Part shown: positions 25,843 through 34,238 of the stretch, piece by piece
How the letters are laid out: each line of letters begins with the position of its first letter
Position numbering within the stretch: position 1 is the stretch's first letter
Assembly (NCBI GenBank): GCA_022803075.1
Contig: JAFFTF010000004.1
Span: forward strand, 207,299 to 259,417
From: Micrococcales bacterium 31B
GTDB taxonomy: Bacteria; Actinomycetota; Actinomycetes; Actinomycetales; Dermabacteraceae
DNA: 52,119 bases
Direction of reading: 5' to 3'
Translations under genes and position numbers: made by a program
Notes under the pieces: generated by a model
Databases searched by the model: none
Told to the model about the DNA's origin: nothing
What the model saw: only the letters and a program-made list of their open reading frames with translations

Positions 25843-26522
25843 GCGCAGAGTTTCTCGGGCTCACAGTGGGCCTCGGCCTCGCGGGCTTCGACTCCGTACC
25901 GTTCTTCGTGGCGCTCACCCTCTTGTGGTTCGGCGTGCGCAGGCTACACGTCGCCGCGTACCTGCTGGTCATCGCTGTAGCTCCGATAGCGATCGGCATC
26001 CTACTGGCGGCGCTGCTCGCCCCCTGGCTCGGCGGTCTCGACCTGCGGGGCATGCTGCGCGAGGGTTTCTGGCCCGCGTTCCTCGAAGCGGTGCTCGCGC
26101 TCGCGCTAGCCTGGTCGGCGTGGAGGGCGCTCTCGGGCGCGCGGCCCCTGCTCGCCGATCTGGAGATACCCCAAAAACTGGGGCTGCTGCCCCAGCTCGG
26201 CCTCGGCGTCTTCGCCCTCGGCGGCATCGTCTTCGACCCCGCCTACCTGGCCTTTCAGGTCGCTGCCGCGCGCCAACCCATAGGCGCCCTGGTGCTCGGC
26301 GAGGTGCTGTGGCTCACCGTAGCCCAGTGCCTACTCGTGCCGGCGGCGGTACTGGTGGCCCTCGCGTCCCGGGACCGCGTCGAAAAGGTGCGCGCGTGGT
26401 GGGAGGCCGGCGCCGCTCGCCGTCAACGCTGGCTGGGGATCATTCCGGCGGCAGTTTCGTTGGTCCTGGCGGCGGACCTGCTCACCCTGTGGTTCACGGG
26501 CAGTTACTTGCTGTGGGGATAG
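25839..26522 (+). CDS. Small polytopic membrane protein of unknown function
   Basis: About 227 residues with six hydrophobic segments; loops include RRLH, WRALSGARPLLADLEIP and ASRDRVEKVRAWW. The layout recalls LysE/GAP-like transporters, but I see no defining motif. The GTG overlaps the stop of the preceding membrane protein (GTGA), so the two are coupled and probably act together in the envelope. Confidence 0.7.
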   Translation: MSAEFLGLTVGLGLAGFDSVPFFVALTLLWFGVRRLHVAAYLLVIAVAPIAIGILLAALLAPWLGGLDLRGMLREGFWPAFLEAVLALALAWSAWRALSGARPLLADLEIPQKLGLLPQLGLGVFALGGIVFDPAYLAFQVAAARQPIGALVLGEVLWLTVAQCLLVPAAVLVALASRDRVEKVRAWWEAGAARRQRWLGIIPAAVSLVLAADLLTLWFTGSYLLWG

Positions 26523-26560
26523 ATTTAGGTACTCGAAGGGTGCGCAGATAGAGTATGAGA

Positions 26561-27610
26561 ATGGTTCTTCAGGGGTGGGAAGCACTGGCTGTGTTGGTGG
26601 GCATGGCCGTCATTATTGGGCTGCTGATCGCGGCGCTAGTGCTGCTCTACAAGGTGTCACGCAAGCCCGCATCGATCGTCGCGACGACGTCGCGCGGTAT
26701 GGGGCGCGTGGCCGTGGTCGTCAACCCCACGAAGTTCACTGATCTCGTCTCCCTGCGCCGCAGCGTGTACCGCGCGTGCCTCGAATTGGGCTACGGGCAG
26801 CCCTCGTGGTTTGAGACCACCGAGCGCGACCCCGGCTACGGGCAATCCAAGCAGGCCATCAACGAGGGCGCCGAGGTGGTGCTCGCGTGCGGCGGCGACG
26901 GCACTGTTCGCACCGTCGTCGAGGCGGTCATGGGCACCGACACGTCGGTCGGCATCGTGCCATCGGGCACCGGCAATATTTTGGCCCGCAACCTCGACAT
27001 TCCCGTGAACAACATGGAACACGCCATTGAGGTCGCGCTCAGTGGGCAAACCCGGCGCATCGACGTCGGGCAGATCACCGTCGACGACAACCCGAGCCAG
27101 GCGTTCATCGTCATGGCCGGGTTTGGTTTCGACGCCGCCGTCATGATGGACGCCCCGGAGGCCGTCAAAGCCAAACTGGGATGGTTCGCGTACTACCTCT
27201 CGGGGGTCAAGAATCTGCGCGGCCACAAGCAGCGAGTGAGCATCACGGTGGGTGGTTCCGAACCGCTCGACCGCCAGGTGCGCACCGTCATCATCGGCAA
27301 CGTCGGTCGCCTAGTGGGCGGCCTGAACCTCATGCCCACGGCCACCCCCGACGACGGTCAGCTCAATGCCATCGCGATGGCCCCCGGCAAGTTCATGGGT
27401 TGGGGCGCCGTCGCCCACGAACTGACCCTACCCAACGCACCGTCCACGGGAGCGGTCGAACGCTTCGCGGGGCAGTCCATCACGGTCGTCGCGAACGAGC
27501 CCATGCCCGTGCAGGTAGACGGTGACCCCGTGGGTCGCGGGCGGCGCATCCAGGCGTCGGTCGAGAAGCACGCGCTGAAGGTACGGGCGCCGCGCAGCGC
27601 CCGCGCTTAA
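26561..27610 (+). CDS. Diacylglycerol kinase family lipid kinase
   Basis: About 349 residues. A membrane helix (residues 10-32) precedes the catalytic region: VAVVVNPTK, ACGGDGTVRTVVEAVMG (nucleotide-binding GGDGT) and IVPSGTGNILARNL. The C-terminal lobe shows VMAGFGFDAAVM and a final VQVDGDPVG. It probably phosphorylates a membrane lipid such as diacylglycerol or a related polyisoprenoid or phosphatidylinositol precursor. Two ATGs are in frame, 26555 and 26561; TAGAGT ends at 26554, so a leaderless start at 26561 is more likely. It follows two envelope membrane proteins but has its own promoter. Confidence 0.88.
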   Translation: MVLQGWEALAVLVGMAVIIGLLIAALVLLYKVSRKPASIVATTSRGMGRVAVVVNPTKFTDLVSLRRSVYRACLELGYGQPSWFETTERDPGYGQSKQAINEGAEVVLACGGDGTVRTVVEAVMGTDTSVGIVPSGTGNILARNLDIPVNNMEHAIEVALSGQTRRIDVGQITVDDNPSQAFIVMAGFGFDAAVMMDAPEAVKAKLGWFAYYLSGVKNLRGHKQRVSITVGGSEPLDRQVRTVIIGNVGRLVGGLNLMPTATPDDGQLNAIAMAPGKFMGWGAVAHELTLPNAPSTGAVERFAGQSITVVANEPMPVQVDGDPVGRGRRIQASVEKHALKVRAPRSARA

Positions 27611-27631
27611 CCGTATGGGGGGCGTGCCGCG

Positions 27632-27689
27632 CGGACGCTCCGGGGGGCTGTTCCGGTGTCAGGCTGCGGTCGGAGGGCCCGGGCGTCCG
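27632..27689 (+). repeat. Dispersed inverted-repeat element, copy after lipid kinase
   Basis: CGGACGCTCCGG at the left and GCGTCCG at the right (27683-27689) enclose about 44 variable bases, starting 22 bases after the lipid kinase stop. The ends are complementary, so the RNA can fold into a GC-rich hairpin. Confidence 0.7.
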
Positions 27690-27712
27690 GCCCCCGCGCC
27701 TATGATGTGCGC

Positions 27713-28690
27713 ATGACCAACGCTGCCAGCTCTGCCACCCCACCGCCCCGTCTGCGTTACGGGTTCTTAGGGCCCGCCGCGACGTTCACCGAATCAGCCC
27801 TGCGCCAGGTGGCAAGCCCCAGCGACCACGAGTTCATGCCGTTCACGAGCGTGATCTTGGCGCTCGAAGCGCTCGAATCCGGCGACCTCGATGCCGCGGT
27901 CGTGCCCATCGAAAACTCGGTGGAGGGCGGCGTGCCCGCGACCCTCGACGCGCTCAGAAACTCGCGCGGTCTGCGCATCGTGCGCGAAATGCTGGTACCC
28001 ATCGAGTTCGCGCTGGCCGTCGACCCGGGGCAGCGGCTCGAAGACATTACGCGCGTCGCGAGCCACCCCCACGGTCACGCACAGTGCCGCGTGTGGATCG
28101 CGCACCACCTGCCGCACGTGAGCGTGGAACCCGCGACGTCGACCGCGGGCGCCGCCGCGATGATCGCCGCCGACCGCGAACGCGGCCTCGACGTGTCGGG
28201 TCGCGCTGCCCTGTGTTCGCCGCTCGCGGCCGAACAGTACGGGCTTGAAGTGCTCGCCAACGCCGCCGATAACTTGACCGCCGTCACGCGGTTCGTGCTG
28301 GTCGCGCGCACGGCCACGCATCCGTTGCCCCAGCGCACGGGCCAAGACAAGACCTCGCTCGTGGTACACCTGCCGAGCGACAAGCCGGGTGCCCTGCTCG
28401 ACATGCTGGAGCAGTTCGTCACCAACGGCGTCAACCTGTCGCGGCTTGAATCGCGCCCCATCGGCGACGCGATGGGCCGCTACCTGTTCTCCATCGACGC
28501 CGACGGTCACGTGCTCGACGAGCGCGTGGCCGAGGCGCTGGTGGGTCTGCACCGGGTGTGCCCGAAGGTGCAGTTCTTGGGCTCGTATCCGCGAGCCGCC
28601 GCGACGAGCGCCCTGATTCCCGGCGAGAACTCGGACGAGGCTTACGCCAGGGCGCGTGCGTGGGTCGAAAACCTGCGCGGCGCGAGATAG
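27713..28690 (+). CDS. pheA: Prephenate dehydratase
   Basis: This 325-residue enzyme makes phenylpyruvate from prephenate in phenylalanine synthesis. The N-terminal catalytic part shows YGFLGPAATFTESAL, VPIENSVEGGV and, later, NLTAVTRFVLV with the catalytic Thr. The C-terminal ACT domain (KTSLVVHLPSDKPGALLDML and NLSRLESRPIG) should bind phenylalanine for feedback control. There is no chorismate mutase fusion. TATGAT, a perfect -10 box, ends six bases before the ATG, so the transcript is leaderless. A dispersed repeat ends 12 bases before that box. Confidence 0.96.
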   Translation: MTNAASSATPPPRLRYGFLGPAATFTESALRQVASPSDHEFMPFTSVILALEALESGDLDAAVVPIENSVEGGVPATLDALRNSRGLRIVREMLVPIEFALAVDPGQRLEDITRVASHPHGHAQCRVWIAHHLPHVSVEPATSTAGAAAMIAADRERGLDVSGRAALCSPLAAEQYGLEVLANAADNLTAVTRFVLVARTATHPLPQRTGQDKTSLVVHLPSDKPGALLDMLEQFVTNGVNLSRLESRPIGDAMGRYLFSIDADGHVLDERVAEALVGLHRVCPKVQFLGSYPRAAATSALIPGENSDEAYARARAWVENLRGAR

Positions 28691-28758
28691 GCACGGCCAC
28701 GGCGCGGCATCCGTCGCGTGGTGAAAACGGCGCCCGGCGCCGCAGTGAAAGGTACGAC

Positions 28759-29151
28759 ATGCAGGCATCGCTCCACGTCATGAGCGTTTTCGTGGCCGAC
28801 CAGGCCGCCGCGCTCGACTTCTACACCACCAAGCTCGGGTTCGTGAAAAAGACCGATGAACCCGCGGGCGACTACCGCTGGCTCACCGTCGTCGACGCCG
28901 CGCAGCTCGATGGGGTCGAACTGCTGCTCGAACCCAATCAGAGCGACATCGCGCAGACCTACCAGACGTCGCTCGTCGCCGCCGGCATCCCCGCCGTGTC
29001 GTTCGCAGTCGCCGACCTCGCCGCCGCCCACGCCGAGCTCACCGCGGCGGGCGTGACGTTTACGCAGGAACCCCTCGACGTCGGCCCCGTGCTCATCGCA
29101 ACGCTCGACGACACGTGCGGCAACCTCGTGCAGTTGATGCAGAAAAAGTAG
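28759..29151 (+). CDS. VOC superfamily (glyoxalase-like) protein
   Basis: A 130-residue single VOC unit with two beta-alpha-beta-beta-beta repeats: SVFVADQAAALDFYTTKLGF and, after DYRWLTVV and ELLLEP, AVADLAAAHAEL, ending FTQEP...LVQLMQKK. Usual metal-site residues are only partly recognisable (Glu in ELLLEP). The substrate is unknown. AAAGG precedes the ATG. Confidence 0.85.
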   Translation: MQASLHVMSVFVADQAAALDFYTTKLGFVKKTDEPAGDYRWLTVVDAAQLDGVELLLEPNQSDIAQTYQTSLVAAGIPAVSFAVADLAAAHAELTAAGVTFTQEPLDVGPVLIATLDDTCGNLVQLMQKK

Positions 29152-29156
29152 GGGCG

Positions 29157-29215
29157 CGGACGCTCCGGTGGCCCGGTTGGGTGTGCCGGGCCGGTAACCC
29201 GTGGCCCGGGCGTCC
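29157..29215 (+). repeat. Dispersed inverted-repeat element, copy after VOC gene
   Basis: It begins six bases after the VOC stop codon with the full core CGGACGCTCCGGTGGCC and ends GGCCCGGGCGTCC. GGACGC and GCGTCC are perfect inverted ends, and inner blocks such as GGCCCGG/CCGGGCC also pair, giving a long imperfect hairpin that may act as terminator. Confidence 0.75.
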
Positions 29216-29265
29216 CCGCGAGAAAAAAACGTGAGGCGGGGGCCCGCGCTCGGTAGGCTTGACGC

Positions 29266-30537
29266 ATGATCGAACTCAAGATTCTGCGAGACACCCCCGA
29301 CGTGGTGCGCGAGAGCCAGCGCCGCCGCGGCGACGACCCCCAGATTGTGGATCAGGTGCTTGACCTCGATGCACAATGGCGGGCGGCCACCGCAGAGTTT
29401 GAGAGTTCTCGCGCGCGTCAAAAGACGCTCGGCAAAGAGGTCGCGCAGGCGAAGGGCGACGAGAAGCAGGCGCTGCTCGCCGAAACCAAGGAGTTGGCGG
29501 CCCGCGTGAAGCACGCCGAGGCGCAGGCAAAAGACCTTGAGGCGCAGCGAAACGAGGCGATACTGCAGATCGCGAGCCTCGTTTCGCTCGATGCGCCCGT
29601 GGGCGGCGAGGACGACTACGCGGTGGTCAAGACCGTCGGCACCGCGCGCGACTTCGCGGCCGAGGGCTTCGAGCCGCGCGATCACCTCGAACTGGGCGAA
29701 ATGCTGAAGGCCATCGACATGGAGCGCGGCACCAAGGTGTCGGGCACGCGGTTCTACTTCTTGACCGGGGTGGGTGCGCGCCTCGAGCTCGCCATCTTGA
29801 ACGCCGCGATCGACAAGGCCGTCGCGCACGGGTTCACGCCGATCATCACCCCGACGCTGGTGCGGCCCGAGACGATGTCGGGCACCGGGTTCCTCGGCAA
29901 GCACAGCGACGAGGTTTACCGCCTCGAAAAGCAAGACCTCTACCTCGTGGGCACGAGCGAGGTGGCGCTCGCGGGTTATCACGGCAACGAGATCCTCGAC
30001 CTCACGAAGGGCCCCCTGCGTTACGCGGGCTGGTCGGCGTGCTACCGCAGCGAGGCCGGCAGCTACGGCAAAGACACGCGCGGCATCATTCGCGTGCACC
30101 AGTTTCACAAGGTTGAAATGTTCTCGTTCTGCCCCCAGGAGCAGGCCGCCGACGAGCACCAGAAACTGCTCGCGATGGAAGAAGACATGCTGCAGATGCT
30201 GGAGTTGCCGTACCGCGTGATCGACACGGCCACGGGTGACCTTGGCACGTCGGCGACCCGCAAGTTCGACTGCGAGGCCTGGGTGCCGACCCAGGGCAAG
30301 TACCGCGAGCTGACCTCGACGTCGAACTGCGGCACCTTTCAGGCCCTGCGCCTCAACGTGCGCGAACGCAGCGAGGGGGGCACCCGCGCCGTGGCCACGC
30401 TGAACGGCACGCTCGCGACCACCCGCTGGCTCGTGGCGATTCTCGAGAATCACCAGCAGGCCGACGGCTCGGTGCGCGTACCCGAGGGCCTGCGACCCTA
30501 CCTGGGTGGCCTCGACGTCTTGCAGCCGGTGGCATGA
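29266..30537 (+). CDS. serS: Seryl-tRNA synthetase
   Basis: A 423-residue class II synthetase that charges tRNA-Ser. The N-terminal coiled-coil arm (residues 25-105, rich in Lys/Glu/Gln) binds the long variable arm of tRNA-Ser. The catalytic domain shows motif 2 ([22 protein letters not shown] in two parts) and motif 3 near [25 protein letters not shown] (in two parts); the [13 protein letters not shown] segment is also typical. TAGGCT lies six bases before the ATG, indicating a leaderless message. The stop overlaps the HAD gene start by four bases. Confidence 0.97.
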   Translation: MIELKILRDTPDVVRESQRRRGDDPQIVDQVLDLDAQWRAATAEFESSRARQKTLGKEVAQAKGDEKQALLAETKELAARVKHAEAQAKDLEAQRNEAILQIASLVSLDAPVGGEDDYAVVKTVGTARDFAAEGFEPRDHLELGEMLKAIDMERGTKVSGTRFYFLTGVGARLELAILNAAIDKAVAHGFTPIITPTLVRPETMSGTGFLGKHSDEVYRLEKQDLYLVGTSEVALAGYHGNEILDLTKGPLRYAGWSACYRSEAGSYGKDTRGIIRVHQFHKVEMFSFCPQEQAADEHQKLLAMEEDMLQMLELPYRVIDTATGDLGTSATRKFDCEAWVPTQGKYRELTSTSNCGTFQALRLNVRERSEGGTRAVATLNGTLATTRWLVAILENHQQADGSVRVPEGLRPYLGGLDVLQPVA

Positions 30538-31397
30538 GCGCACCCGCCGCGCACCTCGTTGCGCTCGACATTGACGGCACCATTCTCGCCGCAGACGGGG
30601 TGCGCCCCGCCGTGCGGGAGGCCGTTCGCGATACCGCCGAGGCTGGGCATCACGTCGTCATCGCGACGGGCCGCGGGCCCATCGCCACGCTCGGCATCTG
30701 CGCCGAACTGGGCTTCGCGGGGTACGTGGTGTGCTGCAACGGGGCGCTGACGATGCGCGTGGGGCCGGGCCTGCCGCCGCCGACGTACCGACCCGACGCG
30801 CACGGCAGTGGCTATGGCGCGTTGCTGCTCGGCGAGACCGTCGACTACGGCTTCGAGGTGATGAGTTCGCACTGGTTCGAACCCGCCGCCGCGATCGCGT
30901 TCATTCGCGAGGCCCTGCCCGACGTGCAGATCTCGATCGCGCACCTCGACAACGTGCGTTCCGGCCCCGCCGTGACCTCGCTTTTTCCGCCCGAGATGCT
31001 GTTCGGCAGCCAAACGCTCGCGACCACCGACGAGATGGGGAGCCTCAAGGCCCTCAAACTCATCGCGTACGCGCCGAGCCATTCGCTCGACGAGATTCGA
31101 GCCATGACCGAGCAGGTGCCCGAGGTCAACGCGGTGCTCGGTTGGGGTCACTGGGTCGATGTCATGCGCGGCGACGTCTCGAAGGCGCTCGGTCTCGAAG
31201 AATTGCGGGTCGAACTCGGGGTGCCGCTCTCGCGCACGGTGGCCGTCGGCGACGGCCCCAACGATATGGAGATGCTGCAGTGGGCCGGCCGCGGCGTCGC
31301 CATGGGCAATGCGGGTGCGGCGCTGAAGGCCGTGGCCGACGAGGTGGCGGGCGATGTGGAGCACGACGGGTTGGTCGAGGTCTTGCGCGCGCTCTAG
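30534..31397 (+). CDS. HAD superfamily Cof-type phosphatase
   Basis: A 287-residue hydrolase of HAD subfamily IIB. Motif I is LDIDGTIL with the nucleophile Asp near residue 12; motif II is VIATGRG; the cap domain spans about 85-190; motif III is the Lys in SKALGLEEL; motif IV is [12 protein letters not shown]. It probably dephosphorylates a sugar phosphate or a flavin/PLP intermediate. It is translationally coupled to serS through ATGA, a common but functionally unclear pairing in actinobacteria. Confidence 0.92.
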   Translation: MSAPAAHLVALDIDGTILAADGVRPAVREAVRDTAEAGHHVVIATGRGPIATLGICAELGFAGYVVCCNGALTMRVGPGLPPPTYRPDAHGSGYGALLLGETVDYGFEVMSSHWFEPAAAIAFIREALPDVQISIAHLDNVRSGPAVTSLFPPEMLFGSQTLATTDEMGSLKALKLIAYAPSHSLDEIRAMTEQVPEVNAVLGWGHWVDVMRGDVSKALGLEELRVELGVPLSRTVAVGDGPNDMEMLQWAGRGVAMGNAGAALKAVADEVAGDVEHDGLVEVLRAL

Positions 31398-31424
31398 CTG
31401 CGAAAATTCTATTGTGGGGCCGGG

Positions 31425-31474
31425 CCGGACGCTCCGGGGGCAGCTGGGCAGCCAACGTACCGACCGGCGTCCGG
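31425..31474 (+). repeat. Dispersed inverted-repeat element, copy after HAD gene
   Basis: CCGGACGC (31425-31432) and GCGTCCGG (31467-31474) are perfect 8-base inverted ends around a variable 34-base interior. The core CGGACGCTCCGG is intact. It lies 28 bases past the HAD stop codon. Confidence 0.75.
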
Positions 31475-31536
31475 AATGCGACCCGGTCACCGATTGCATA
31501 CAGTAGAACCACGCACCGATACGAAAGGCTGAGCCC

Positions 31537-32061
31537 ATGGCACACGCACACGTTTCATGGATGTCGCCCCAGGGTTCCTTCAAATTGCGCGCCGCTGTGC
31601 TCTTCGAACACGAGGGGCAGGTGCTGCTCTGCCGTGTGGACGAGAAGCCCGGATGGTATCTGCCGGGTGGCAAGGTGCGCCTCGGTGAGGCCACGCGAGT
31701 CGCCGCGCAGCGCGAGTTTCGTGAAGAGTCGGGGCTCGAGGTCGAGCTCGGCGACCTGTTTCTTGTGTCGGAGGGCGTGCACACGCAGATGGGCGTGCAA
31801 CACCACGAGATCTGCTACTACTACCGTGGAGCGTGGCCGGGCGGCAGCGAACCGAACCTCGCGGAGGCGCCCATCGCGCGCGGGCACACGTTTCAATGGG
31901 TGAGCCTGCACGACCTAGAGGCAAAGGATTTCAGGCCGCTCGACATCGCCGCCGCGCTCGGGGCGTCGCTGCTCACGGGCGCTGGCACGGGCACTGAGGC
32001 CGCAAGTGCTGAGCCCCCGATGGGCGTGCGCCACGTGACGTATCGCCGCGTGGTTCACTAA
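31537..32061 (+). CDS. NUDIX hydrolase
   Basis: A 174-residue enzyme with a complete Nudix box: GGKVRLGEATRVAAQREF then REESGLEV, giving the G-x5-E-x7-REUxEExGU pattern that binds Mg2+. It should cleave a nucleoside diphosphate linked to another group. Substrate is not evident. GAAAGG precedes the ATG with suitable spacing. It converges with the RelA/SpoT-type gene on the other strand. Confidence 0.92.
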   Translation: MAHAHVSWMSPQGSFKLRAAVLFEHEGQVLLCRVDEKPGWYLPGGKVRLGEATRVAAQREFREESGLEVELGDLFLVSEGVHTQMGVQHHEICYYYRGAWPGGSEPNLAEAPIARGHTFQWVSLHDLEAKDFRPLDIAAALGASLLTGAGTGTEAASAEPPMGVRHVTYRRVVH

Positions 32062-32063
32062 AG

Positions 32064-32080
32064 CCCCTGATCAGGAGGGG
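32064..32080. terminator. Bidirectional hairpin between convergent genes
   Basis: CCCCT and AGGGG flank a seven-base loop, and the inner CCTGATCAGG is itself a perfect palindrome. It lies directly after the NUDIX stop and overlaps the end of the RelA/SpoT-type gene. The stem is short, so termination here is tentative. Confidence 0.35.
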
Positions 32081-32919
32081 TCTAGGCCACCCTCGGGGGC
32101 GTACAGGCCCTCGGTGAAAAGGTCGAGCGGTGTGCCGCGATGCACCACGTGCGGCTCGGTCGGCGAATCGGCGTAGAGCCCGCGCGCGAGTTGGTCGGCT
32201 TCATGCAGCAGGGCCGCCATGCGCGAAGACGTGTCGTGCGACAGGCTGGGCCAGTCGGTGGCGCTCTTGTAGCCCTCATCGTGCGTGATCTCGCACCACG
32301 CATGCTGCAACAGAGTGTGGATCTGAATCTCGAGGTGAAGCTCGTGCGGCTCGATCGACTCCGCCTCCACCTGGCGTAGGGCCGCGCCGTTGTCTCCGCC
32401 CCGTTCGAGGATGTGGCGCAGGCGTTGCTCGCGCTGGGAGGCGAGGAACGCGGCGTCCAACTGCTGCACGAGCGTGACGTGAACGGCGCGATAGCCCGAC
32501 GGTTTGGGATGGGTGACGTAGTCGTCGATTCCCGCGACGCGCAGGTTGTGCTGTGCGGCAAAGTTCAAGATGATCTTCTCGGCGCGGCGCTGATTCTCGA
32601 GCGAGTACGCGAGCACGCGCAGCGCGCAGATGTCTTGCACGATGGCCGAGAGATCTTCGGCGTTCGTGGGCGCCGCGAATTCGGGATGCTGCGCGAGCTT
32701 GAGCAGCAGCTTGTTCCAGGTGCTGTTTGCGGTCTTGACGCGGGTCTTATCGATCCACACCCGTCGCTGCGATTGTTCAGAGAGTCGCGCGAAGAACTCG
32801 TCGGCGAGTTCACCCTTGAAGCGGCCGAGGGCGGCTGCCCAGGCGCCCGCGTGGCTCATGTGCCAGTCGCGGACCTCGGCCTCGAGGTGGGCGGGAATGC
32901 GTTCGCTGTCGTCTGTCAT
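32071..32919 (-). CDS. RelA/SpoT-domain alarmone synthetase-like protein
   Basis: About 282 residues with a (p)ppGpp synthetase domain but no HD hydrolase, TGS or ACT domain. Key elements are present: KTRVKTANSTWNKLLLK (ATP-binding Arg/Lys), IVQDICALRVL (metal Asp), THPKPSGYRAVHVT (GTP-stacking Tyr), and ELHLEIQIHTLLQHAW (catalytic Glu; the usual Arg of IRT is His). I chose ATG 32917-32919 before MTDDSERIP; a GTG 66 bases upstream is also open and neither start has a clear binding site. It may be a small alarmone synthetase or, as some relatives are, a nucleotide- or tRNA-modifying toxin. Confidence 0.85.
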   Translation of the reverse strand: MTDDSERIPAHLEAEVRDWHMSHAGAWAAALGRFKGELADEFFARLSEQSQRRVWIDKTRVKTANSTWNKLLLKLAQHPEFAAPTNAEDLSAIVQDICALRVLAYSLENQRRAEKIILNFAAQHNLRVAGIDDYVTHPKPSGYRAVHVTLVQQLDAAFLASQREQRLRHILERGGDNGAALRQVEAESIEPHELHLEIQIHTLLQHAWCEITHDEGYKSATDWPSLSHDTSSRMAALLHEADQLARGLYADSPTEPHVVHRGTPLDLFTEGLYAPEGGLDPS

Positions 32920-33050
32920 AGTGTGGCGGGCTCGGCGGGGAGGCTCCCCTGCATGAGCCCGCTTACTCAGTGTAATCAGCGGCACCGGGGTGGCGCCTTA
33001 GATAAGTATCCTCCGGTCAGATTACGCGGTGAGTGAACCGCGGCCGAAAG

Positions 33051-33668
33051 TTATGCAGCGCGAGCTTGCCGAGCTTCTGCGAGTCCCTCCTCGGTGCGTT
33101 CGACCGTGCGCAGCACCGCCGCGAGCGAGGTTTCGGCGTCGGCGTCGTCGCCGCGCGCGAGGGCCGTGCTCGTGAGCAGGGCGGCCTCGGCGGCCTGCGC
33201 CACGAGGGTCGGTAGGGCGGACGCGCGTCGGTGCAGCAGCAGCCCCACCCCACCCGGGCCGGGTGGCACGTGAAACCCCTCGGAGGGAGCGACCTCCTGG
33301 CCGTACAGGCAGATCGCGAACAGCCCTTCGTGGACGTCGACGAGGCGGTTGCCCGCCTCGATGAGGGCGTTCTGGGTGGGGCCGGCGGGGGCGCGGTCGA
33401 GCACCTGGTGAAAGCGGTCGAGGGCGCGTTCGTTGCGGGTCACGATGCGCAGCCACACGCCCTCGCCGAGGGCCTTGCGTTGGCGGCGATTGCGACTCGA
33501 TGCCGCGCCGTTGGGCGCGCCGTTGGGCGCGCCGTTGGGCGCGCCGTTGGCCGCGCCGTTGGGCGCGCCGTTGGGCGTGCTGTTGTCGCGCTGGCGCCCG
33601 TTGAGAGTCGCGCCGTTGTCGCGCTGGCGCCCGCCGATCCGACCCAACCACCCCCGCCAGCCGGCCAT
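33051..33668 (-). CDS. Protein of unknown function with NGAP repeats, coupled to bpa
   Basis: About 205 residues. A short N-terminal part (MAGWRGWLGRIGG) and two copies of GRQRDN lead into a six-fold NGAP-type linker. A helical C-terminal region (residues 75-205) with GEGVWLRIVTRNERALDRFH and VDVHEGLFAICLYGQE follows. No family is recognised. The ATG shares a base with the bpa stop (TGATG), so translation is coupled, and a link to the proteasome pathway is suggested by context alone. Confidence 0.7.
   Translation of the reverse strand: MAGWRGWLGRIGGRQRDNGATLNGRQRDNSTPNGAPNGAANGAPNGAPNGAPNGAASSRNRRQRKALGEGVWLRIVTRNERALDRFHQVLDRAPAGPTQNALIEAGNRLVDVHEGLFAICLYGQEVAPSEGFHVPPGPGGVGLLLHRRASALPTLVAQAAEAALLTSTALARGDDADAETSLAAVLRTVERTEEGLAEARQARAA
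33505..33576. repeat. Six tandem 12-bp units in the bpa-linked gene
   Basis: Six units of GCGCCGTTGGGC, one with a single substitution, encode the NGAP/NGAA linker on the minus strand. Unit length is a multiple of three, so copy-number changes preserve the frame. Just beside it an 18-base block (reading GRQRDN) is also duplicated. Confidence 0.9.
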
Positions 33669-34222
33669 CAGAGGTACTGGCCCGTGCCCGTACCCGTGCC
33701 GGGGCTGGGGGGAGGCTCCGCGGCGTCCGGCCGCCCCTCGGGCGACGCCGCTATCTCTTTCACCTCGTGGGCGCGGCGCGCCTGCTGAAACTGCAGTTCC
33801 ATTTGCTGCGCGACGATGGCGGTCTGAATGCCCTGAAAGAGGCCTTCGAGCCACCCCACGAGCTGTGCCTGTGCGATCAGCAGCTCAGATTCGGTGGGCA
33901 CCGTGGCCTCGGTGAAGGGCAGGCTGATGCGCTGCAGTTCTTCGACGAGCTCGGGCGAGAGACCCGTTTCGAGCTCTTTGAGGCTGCGTTCGTGAATCTC
34001 GGCGAGGCGTTCGCGCCCGGCCTCGTCGAGCGGCGCGCGCCGCACCTCGTCGAGCAGTTGCTTGATCATGGTGCCGATGCGCATGACCTTGCTGGGCTCT
34101 TCGACCATGGCCCGCGGGTTTTCTTTGCCGCCCTGCACGATGACTCCGCTCGCGTCGAGCACGACCGGTTCGGGGCCTTCGGTGGGGCTGGTGTTCTGTT
34201 CAGTGTTCTGTTCGGTGCTCAT
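33668..34222 (-). CDS. bpa: Bacterial proteasome activator (Bpa/PafE)
   Basis: A 184-residue protein of the DUF2587 family. The helical core includes VVLDASGVIVQGG, KVMRIGTMIKQLLDEVRRAPLD (two overlapping stretches), ERSLKELETGLSPELVEEL and IAQAQLVGWLEGLFQGIQ. The C-terminus is GQYL, the motif that docks Bpa rings into the alpha-ring of the 20S proteasome and opens the gate without ATP. It degrades unfolded substrates such as the HspR repressor in mycobacteria. I chose ATG 34220-34222 after GGGAG. Its presence predicts 20S proteasome genes elsewhere in this genome. Confidence 0.93.
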   Translation of the reverse strand: MSTEQNTEQNTSPTEGPEPVVLDASGVIVQGGKENPRAMVEEPSKVMRIGTMIKQLLDEVRRAPLDEAGRERLAEIHERSLKELETGLSPELVEELQRISLPFTEATVPTESELLIAQAQLVGWLEGLFQGIQTAIVAQQMELQFQQARRAHEVKEIAASPEGRPDAAEPPPSPGTGTGTGQYL

Positions 34223-34238
34223 GTGGCCTGCTCCCTGA

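Noticed and set aside
33051-33854. Longer reading of the NGAP-repeat gene starting inside bpa
   Set aside because: The extension is Arg/Ala-rich shadow of bpa; the ATG at the bpa stop codon is the natural coupled start.
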